A stretch of DNA of 7,588 nucleotides, from contig CALGEM010000233.1 of NCBI GenBank assembly GCA_937881505.1, positions 1-7,588 on the forward strand, read 5' to 3'. Positions 1 through 6,600 of this stretch are shown piece by piece (the first letter of the stretch is position 1; every line of letters begins with the position of its first letter). Made by a program: the position numbers and the translations under genes. Under the pieces are notes generated by a model. That model was not told the DNA's origin. It searched no databases and saw only the letters and a list, made by a program, of their open reading frames with translations. Origin of the DNA: an uncultured euryarchaeote (GTDB lineage Archaea; Thermoplasmatota; Poseidoniia; Poseidoniales; Poseidoniaceae).

Positions 1-470
1 CCTTCATCACCTGGAAACAATCGGACAAGGTTCGACTTGAAGCTGAACGTGAACATGTCAACAACATGGCCGAACATGCTTCCATTCAAGCCGAGCGAGA
101 ACAGATTCACTTCGATGCACAACTGGCTACTCAACAGCGTCGAGCCGATTATACGGCTCGTTCGCAAATGGCAGGAATAGCAGCCACTGAACGAGCCAAG
201 GCCGAGCCACGTATCGCTCAAATCAAAGCGGAAGGTTCCATTGCAGAAGCAGAATGGGCCAACAAGCATCGCAACCAAGCCCATGAAGCCGAACTCGCTC
301 GTAACAAAGCCATGTCCAAAGCCGAAATTCTCGATATCCTAAGAAGCAAGGAATTGGATCTACGCGAACGCAAGCAGCAACACGATTTGGGTATGGCTAT
401 GGCCATGTTTGAATCAGTCCAAGAAAAGAAGCGAATGCGCCGTCAACAAAAAATAGATTCTGCAGGATAA
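1..470 (+). CDS. 3' end of a coiled-coil protein of unknown function (5' end outside window)
   Basis: I do not recognise this gene. The frame (codons starting at position 3) is open from the window edge to the TAA at 468-470, so 155 C-terminal residues are visible. The Met at 66 is probably internal, because the same helix-like composition continues upstream of it. The sequence is dominated by Ala, Glu, Gln, Lys and Arg, has a single Pro (in AEPRIAQ), and has no Cys. Charged residues recur in a heptad-like pattern, as in EAEREHV, QAEREQI and LRERKQQHD. This is what a long alpha-helix or coiled coil looks like. The C-terminus is basic (EKKRMRRQQK). The first visible residues (FITWK) could be the edge of a membrane helix lying upstream, but that is a guess. 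It lies on the same strand as the giant gene and 80 bases before it; nothing in its sequence links the two functionally. The reading frame is confident; the function is unknown. Confidence 0.85.
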   Translation, partial: FITWKQSDKVRLEAEREHVNNMAEHASIQAEREQIHFDAQLATQQRRADYTARSQMAGIAATERAKAEPRIAQIKAEGSIAEAEWANKHRNQAHEAELARNKAMSKAEILDILRSKELDLRERKQQHDLGMAMAMFESVQEKKRMRRQQKIDSAG

Positions 471-485
471 AATTTAGACAAATTT
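470..485. repeat. Short inverted/direct repeat AAATTT-AGAC-AAATTT
   Basis: Two copies of the self-complementary hexamer AAATTT are separated by 4 bases, so the element reads as both a direct and an inverted repeat with a 10-base centre spacing (about one helical turn). It begins on the last base of the upstream stop codon. It could be a protein-binding site or part of an AT-rich promoter (ATAAAAT at 467-473 resembles a weak archaeal TATA box), or it could be chance in AT-rich spacer DNA. Confidence 0.4.
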
Positions 486-550
486 GGGACAGATTTCAAC
501 CCTATTCCTAAAGGGAAAATCAATAACATAGGTTATTCGCAGTCGTGAAT
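471..550 (+). promoter_or_regulatory. Intergenic leader, presumed promoter of the giant surface-protein gene
   Basis: This 80-base gap is more AT-rich than the coding DNA on either side and separates the upstream stop from the ATG at 551. No Shine-Dalgarno motif lies at the usual 5-10 base distance: the bases before the start are CGCAGTCGTGAAT. The AAGGG at 511-515 is too far away. This suggests leaderless or SD-independent initiation, which is common in archaea. A TATA-like ATAAAAT lies at 467-473. For a leaderless transcript the TATA box would instead fall near 521-530, where CAATAACATA is only a weak match. No T-run terminator for the upstream gene is visible. The exact promoter cannot be fixed from sequence alone. 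Confidence 0.35.
522..537. repeat. Perfect 6-4-6 inverted repeat just upstream of the start codon
   Basis: AATAAC at 522-527 and GTTATT at 532-537 are exact reverse complements around the spacer ATAG. The element ends 13 bases before the ATG. In DNA it could be an operator half-site pair. In RNA it would form a 6-bp, AU-rich stem with a 4-base loop that might affect translation. It has the same 6-4-6 geometry as the AAATTT element at 470-485, with centres 52 bases apart. No known regulator consensus is recognised. Confidence 0.45.
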
Positions 551-634
551 ATGGCCAGCGCACGCTATGCAAATACGAACAAATCTCTGTTGTTGATAAC
601 GCTCATGATATTGATGACGCAAGTCGGGTATCTC
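551..634 (+). other. Signal-peptide-like N-terminus
   Basis: Residues 1-28 have a basic n-region (Arg5, Lys11), a hydrophobic core LLLITLMILM (residues 13-22), and then the polar run TQVGYLEN. This is the layout of a Sec signal peptide. No clear A-x-A cleavage site follows, so an uncleaved signal anchor is possible. The next stretch (residues 35-54, GEETLDETDD...) is acidic and disorder-like, a plausible spacer before the first propeller. Confidence 0.7.
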
Positions 635-3600
635 GAGAATCTCAACCCATGGACAAATGGCGAAGAAACGTTGGATGAAACCGATGACGTCATGGAAACG
701 GGCGGCTCGTCAGCCGTTGCTTATGCGAACAACAAGCTTGATGCCGGAGATGCCACAACCTGCGCTATTACTGACAACGGCGACCTAAAGTGCTGGGGAT
801 ATGATAACTGGGGAATGTTGGGTGACGGCGGATCTACCAATACTGCCGGCATCCAACTCACCGCACCCCCGGCCACTGCAATTGATCTCGGAACGGGACG
901 AACGGCTGTTGAGGTGTCTGCTTCTGAGCGACACGTCTGCGCCATCCTTGATAACGGCTCGCTAAAGTGCTGGGGTAATGGGGCTAATGGTCAGTTGGGC
1001 ATAGGTACCAATCCAACGGTACAAAACACACCTGCTTGGGTAGATCTCGGCACAGGCCGAACAGCGATTTCTGTTGCGACTGGCCGGTTTCACACCTGTG
1101 CAGTTCTCGACAACGGAGATGTCAAATGCTGGGGGCGTGATGTTGAAGGACAGTTGGGCGATGGTGGAATCAACACCGACACCAACGCACCTTCATCCAC
1201 AGCGATTGATCTCGGCACGGGCCGAACGGCCGTTGCCATTTCCTCTAGTTGGTACACTACCTGTGCTATCCTCGACAACGGCGACCTGAAGTGTTGGGGG
1301 AGTGACAACTATGGGCAGTTGGGCGATGGCGGGACCAACACTAATCAATTTTCACCTGTTTCAGTAAATCTCGGCACGGGCCGAACGGCTATTGCGGTGG
1401 CTGCTCTTCGGGAGTACACCTGTGCCATTCTTGATGATGGCTCCATCAAGTGCTGGGGACTGGATGGCAGTGGGCAGTTGGGTAACGGTAATTCATTGAA
1501 CCAAAACTCGCCCCCATCCACTCCAGTAGATCTCGGTACGGGACGAACAGCCGTTGCCATTGACGGTGGTAAGTATCACGTCTGCGCCATTCTTGATGAT
1601 GGCTCCCTCAAGTGTTGGGGGTCTGAAACCGATGGACAGTTGGGTAATGGTGGTTCTGAGAACAACGGGGCATATCAATCGCCCGCAGTAGTTCCACCAC
1701 TCGGTACGGGACGAACAGCAGTTTCTGTTACAGCAGGCGCGTATCACACCTGCGTCATCCTCGACAACGGAGACATGAAGTGCTGGGGATTGGATATCCG
1801 TGGACAGTTGGGCGACGGTGGAACCAACACCGATCAAACCTCACCTGTTTTGGTTTCTGGTAGTGACACCTGGGATTCCAGTACTGGAGTGAGCAGTGGC
1901 TCGGGTTCAACTGCCAATACACTTTCATCAAGCGCTGAAGGCGCGAATCTCATCGTCGGTATACCAATGACCGACATCACGTTCGGAACGAACAGTGCGA
2001 GTTCATCTTCACTTGCTTTGGGATACAATCATGCCTGTAGCCTCTTGGACAACGGTTCGGTCAAGTGTTGGGGACTGTACACAAACGGTCGTCTTGGTAA
2101 CTTCGCGACCCAGAACATTGGAGATGGTCCTGGTGAAATGGGCGATGCTTTGGTTGTCACAAACCTCGGTACGGGGCGTACGGCCACATCGATATCAGCA
2201 AGCCTCCACTCGGCCTCTCCTCACACGTGCGCTGTTCTTGACGATGGTACAGTGAAGTGCTGGGGCTTCAACAACAATGGGCAGTTGGGCATTGGAAACA
2301 CCACGACCATGGGTGATACGGCAGAAAGAATGGGTGATAACCTCTCAGCAGTAGACCTCGGCACAGGTCGAACTGCGGTTGATGTTTCCGTTGGTAACGG
2401 CTTTTCTTGCGCTCTTTTGGACAATGGTTCTGTGAAGTGTTGGGGCAGGAACGCATACGGCCAGTTGGGCATTGGAAACACCACGACCATGGGTGATGCG
2501 GCAGACGAAATGGGCGATAACCTCTCAGCAGTTGATCTTGGTACAGGAAGAACTGCCGTTGCCATTGCAACTGGATACGACCACGTCTGTGCAATTTTGG
2601 ACAACGGGCAGGTCAAATGTTGGGGTGCGAACACTCACGGGCGATTGGGAATTGGAAGCACCACGACCATAGGTGACGCTGCAGGCGAGATGGGCGACAA
2701 TTTGGCCTACACCTCTCTTGGAACAGGCCTCACTCCTGTTCAAATCGACGCAGGAAATGGACATACATGTGCCCTCTTTGACAACGGTTCAGTAAAGTGC
2801 TGGGGCTTCAATCAATACGGAAATCTTGGCCTTGGAAACACCACCCATCAAGGAGATGGGCCCAACGAGATGGGAGATGACCTCTCGTTCGTCGATCTCG
2901 GTACGGGCCGAACTGCCGTTGATTTGTCGGCCTTGACCCAAGCAGTTTGCGCCGTTCTTGACAACGGTGATGTAAAATGCTGGGGCCGTAACCATCACGG
3001 GCAACTCGGTATCGGCAACACCGTGCAAATAGGTGATGGGCCCAACGAAATGGGCGACAACCTCGTTGCAACCAATCTTGGAACAGGTGTCAAAGCGCTC
3101 GCAGTTAGAGGTGGCTTTTCTCATAATTGCGCCATCATTGACAATGGGTCACTCAAATGTTGGGGAAGCAACGGAGATGGTAACACAGGAGGCTGGCTTG
3201 GCATTGAGAGTGGAATCACGAAAGGCAACGATCCTAATGAAATGGGCGATAACCTCCCCTTTGTCAATCTCGGTACTGGCGCTTCAATGCCAATTTCGCA
3301 ATTCACTTCTTGCACTTCTTCACCGAACCTTCCACCAGGTCTCTCGATGAACAACTGCATCATTAGCGGTACACCATCATCTCCTTTCACCAACCAAACT
3401 TACAACATCAGCGCTGTTCAAGATGGGGTCACGTATCAGGCCAGCATCTATCTTTCAGCATCCTACCTCGAACTCACACCGAGCGTCGAAGGTGCCGATC
3501 TTTCGGTCGGCGTGCCGATGGACGACATCACCTTCCAGTTCAATACCAGTGCGACGATTGATCGCGCCATGCAAAATGGAGTGCCGGTTGGGATTTTATC

Positions 3601-6600
3601 TGGTTGCGGATATGAATACATTAGCCATGTTATGGATTCAAACGACCATCATCATTTGACTCACTATGACGCATGTTACAGGGGCGGTACCACACCTTCG
3701 GGAATCCATTATTCGACAAATTCCGGCGGTTCTTGGACGACAACTCTGATTGATTCAGGACCATATGGGATGGGATACGCCAATGCCATTGCCGTTGATT
3801 CAAATGATAATCCGCACATCGTATATGGAATTGATAATCTGTACTACACGACGCTATCGAATGGGGTCTGGTCTTCTCCGATTGTATTGGATCAGACGGT
3901 TGGCCGAGAAATCTCTATGATCATCGATTCGTCAGACAACATCCATATTTCCTCAAATAAGTTCATTACTGGCGGAGACCTAAATTACACCTCATACGTT
4001 TCAGGAACCTGGTCAACCGAAACAGTGGCATCCGCCTCGTCCCTGTATCCAGGACCTACCGCCATAGCCGTAGATTCAGCAGGTGATGTGTACATAGCAA
4101 TGATACAAGAAGCAACGTCCTCAGGGGCTAACACAAATTATCTCTCCGTGTACAACAACTCGGGCGGTTCTTGGTCTAGCGACTTCATCGACTCTGGCGC
4201 CCTAAGTGACTACAGTGTCGACCTTGCTATCGATTCAAATGATGTCACGCATCTTTACTACAGGAAAGGCGGACAACATGTCATCAAAAACGATGCCAGT
4301 GGTTCTTGGTCCAGCGACCTCTATACATTAACCGGATCGACTTGGGATTCCATGGGAGATATGGTCGTAGAATCGGATGGTACAGTGCATATCGTAGCCA
4401 AACATGGCACGAACAGTGCTCAGTTCCAATATGCAACCAACAAGAGTGGCTCATGGGTTAATCAAGCGATCGCAAATAGCTCAGGATTCGTCCATCCCAC
4501 TTACAACGCGCTTGCCTTGAATTCCCAAGGCGATATGCATTATTTCTTCAGAGTAGGTAGCTCGGGACAGACTGGTGTTCTGTACCACTTGGTAGAAAGT
4601 GGTGCATCTACCGTGGGTAGTGGCTCTTCAAGCGCACCCGCCTTTGCTTATGCGAACAACCAGGTGGCTGGAGCGATGCAACACACCTGTGCCATTCTTG
4701 CCAACGGTGACCTGAAGTGCTGGGGATATGACAACAGCGGACAGTTGGGCGACGGTGGAACTGCCGCCAACACCGCTGCACCTTCAACCACAGCGATTGA
4801 CTTCGGTATGGGCCGAACGGCCGTTGCAGTATCTGCGGGAGATACGCATACTTGCGCCATCCTTGACAATGGTGATCTCAAGTGCTGGGGCGCTGATTCA
4901 AAGGGGCAATTAGGCATGGGCAACACCGTCAATCTGAACGCACCTCCCTCTACAGCAATCGACCTCGGCACGGGCCGAACGGCTGTTGCAGTTGCTGCAG
5001 GGGCTGATCACACTTGCGCCGTTCTTGACAACGGTGAACTGAAATGTTGGGGTGGTGGTTACTATGGTCAATTGGGCGATGGAACCAACACCGACAGTAA
5101 CGAACCTTCAACCACAGCGATTGACCTTGGAACGGGCCGAACGGCCGTTGCGGTCTCTGCTGGAGAGTTCTTTACCTGCGCCATCCTTGACAATGGAAAC
5201 GTGACGTGCTGGGGACGAGACAACCATGGACAGTTGGGCGACGGCGGGACAAACCTCGACACTAACGAACCTTCACCGACAGCGATTGACCTCGGCACGG
5301 GCCGAACGGCCGTTGCACTGTCTTCAGGTTCGTATCACACCTGTGCAATTCTTGACAACGGTGACCTCAAGTGCTGGGGCTACAATGGTTTTGGAGAGTT
5401 GGGTGATGGAAGCACTTCGTCCTTGAACGCACCTTCACCGACAGCGATTGATCTCGGTACGAGCCGAACGGCTGTTGCGATGTCTGCTGGAGCTTCCCAC
5501 ACCTGCGCGATTCTCGACAGCGGCGACATCAAGTGCTGGGGTAACGACGCAGTTGGACAATTGGGCGACGGGGGAGGCTACACCTCCATCAGCGCGCCTT
5601 CAACCACAGCGATTGACCTCGGTATGGGCCGAACGGCCGTTGCAGTATCCGCGGGATATACGCATACTTGCGCGGCTCTTGACAACGGCGACATGAAGTG
5701 CTGGGGTAACGACGGACACGGTCAGTTGGGCGATGGCGGACCTATAATTTCAAGCACGAAACAGGCTTCACCCGTTTTGGTTTCCGGTAGCAACACTTGG
5801 GATTCCAGCACTGGGCTGGACAGCGGCTCAGCCGGCGGCATGACCGACGTCACCAACGCGATATCATGCGTTGCGACACCCAGTCTACCTGCTGGTTTGA
5901 ACATCGACAGCAGCACGTGCACCATCAGCGGTACGCCAACGGCTGAGGCGGTTAACGCAACTTACGAGATCAACGCCACCATCAGTGGCATCACTTACTT
6001 GGCAAGCATTTGGCTTTCATCAGCCTATTCTGAACTCATACCGAGCGCCGAAGGTGCGGACCTGTACCTCGATGTTCCAATGAACGACATCACCTTCCAC
6101 TACAATGCCAGTACGGCAACCACGACTGCCATTGGCACAGTAAACGGCCAAATTACGACGTATGGAAATGGCTCCACCTGGAAAGTGGCTGACCTCCACT
6201 CAGGTTCGGGCGCAAATGGTCCAGGCAGTACCCCTATGAATAAAATCAACTACCTCATTGGTGATGTTCACTATTTCAATGCACAATCGACAACGAACGG
6301 TTGGGAATTGTGGGCGCACAACCCCTCGAACGGTACCTTGTGGGAAGTGACCGACATTAGCACGGCTTCATGGGGTAGCCGTGCAGGGCAATATCTCGAC
6401 ATCCTCGTTGGAGATACCCTTTATTTCTCTGCAAATGATGGTTCTTCAATCCAACTATGGGCGCATGACACCTCCAATGATTCAACATGGAAAGTGATCG
6501 CTGCTGAAAGTAATTCAGGTGCAACGATCCGTAGCTCCTCGTCTGCCTTCATAGCAATCGATGGAGACGTGTTCTATTTTTCAGGCAGTCTTGGTAACGG

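Larger units (their letters stand above)
2012..3283 (+). repeat. RCC1-type repeat block B: seven longer repeats with exact 180-base period
   Basis: First-Cys codons lie at 2036, 2228, 2408, 2588, 2768, 2948 and 3128. The last six are spaced at exactly 180 bases (60 residues) with no indels; the first repeat is 64 residues. Each blade has C-x9-C-W-G plus an insertion absent from blocks A and C, of the form [IL]G(N/S)T...GD..xEMGD(N/D/A)L followed by xLGTG. The EMGD motif is kept in all seven, with R replacing E once, in blade 2. Blade 7 has an extra NTGGW loop. From memory, this extended blade type also occurs in RCC1-like proteins of other microbes. Seven repeats again predict a complete seven-bladed propeller. 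The exact period suggests recent tandem amplification or length constraint. Confidence 0.92.
4640..5785 (+). repeat. RCC1-type repeat block C: seven repeats, predicted seven-bladed beta-propeller
   Basis: First Cys of each repeat falls at residues 1380, 1435, 1489, 1543, 1598, 1652 and 1707 (spacing 54-55), each followed by a second Cys 10 residues on in CWG. The fourth repeat has VTCWG where the others have KCWG. The block is 382 residues long against 380 for block A, starts with FAYANN and ends with SPVLVSGSNTWDSSTG. It lacks the EMGD insertion of block B. Blocks A and C are therefore the same module type, probably copied as a unit within the gene. It follows a Gly/Ser-rich linker (4604-4639) after block D. 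The ligand is unknown. Confidence 0.92.

Noticed and set aside
501..516. CCCT...AGGG as a terminator hairpin for the upstream gene
   Set aside because: Only four pairs form at the arms with mismatches inside, and no T-run follows.
605..616. Later in-frame Met codons (605, 614) as the true start
   Set aside because: They would cut into the hydrophobic core and remove the basic n-region that makes the segment look like a signal peptide.
2222..3283. Regular 180-base spacing that could suggest a CRISPR or satellite array
   Set aside because: The repeats are translated, each carries the same protein motif, and the differences between copies keep the frame. The period is the length of one propeller blade.
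3644..3664. His cluster HHHLTH as a metal site
   Set aside because: The third His aligns with the conserved His of the other VDSNDNxH strands, so it is part of the repeat. The additional His residues alone do not make a case for metal binding.
1074..5696. Plus-strand out-of-frame open frames with recurring SAGV/RAERPL-like peptides
   Set aside because: They are frame-shifted readings of the same repeats, and all lie inside the single 551-7588 frame.
719..5785. Eukaryote-like RCC1 guanine nucleotide exchange function
   Set aside because: The protein has a signal-like N-terminus, paired Cys in every blade and Ig/ELW modules, so it is extracellular. RCC1-type propellers serve many binding roles.
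721..5925. Many minus-strand open frames with recurring ATAVRPVPRSIAV-like peptides
   Set aside because: They are the antisense of the repeated LGTGRTAVA coding segment. Their similarity to each other only mirrors the sense-strand repeats, and the + frame is uninterrupted throughout.
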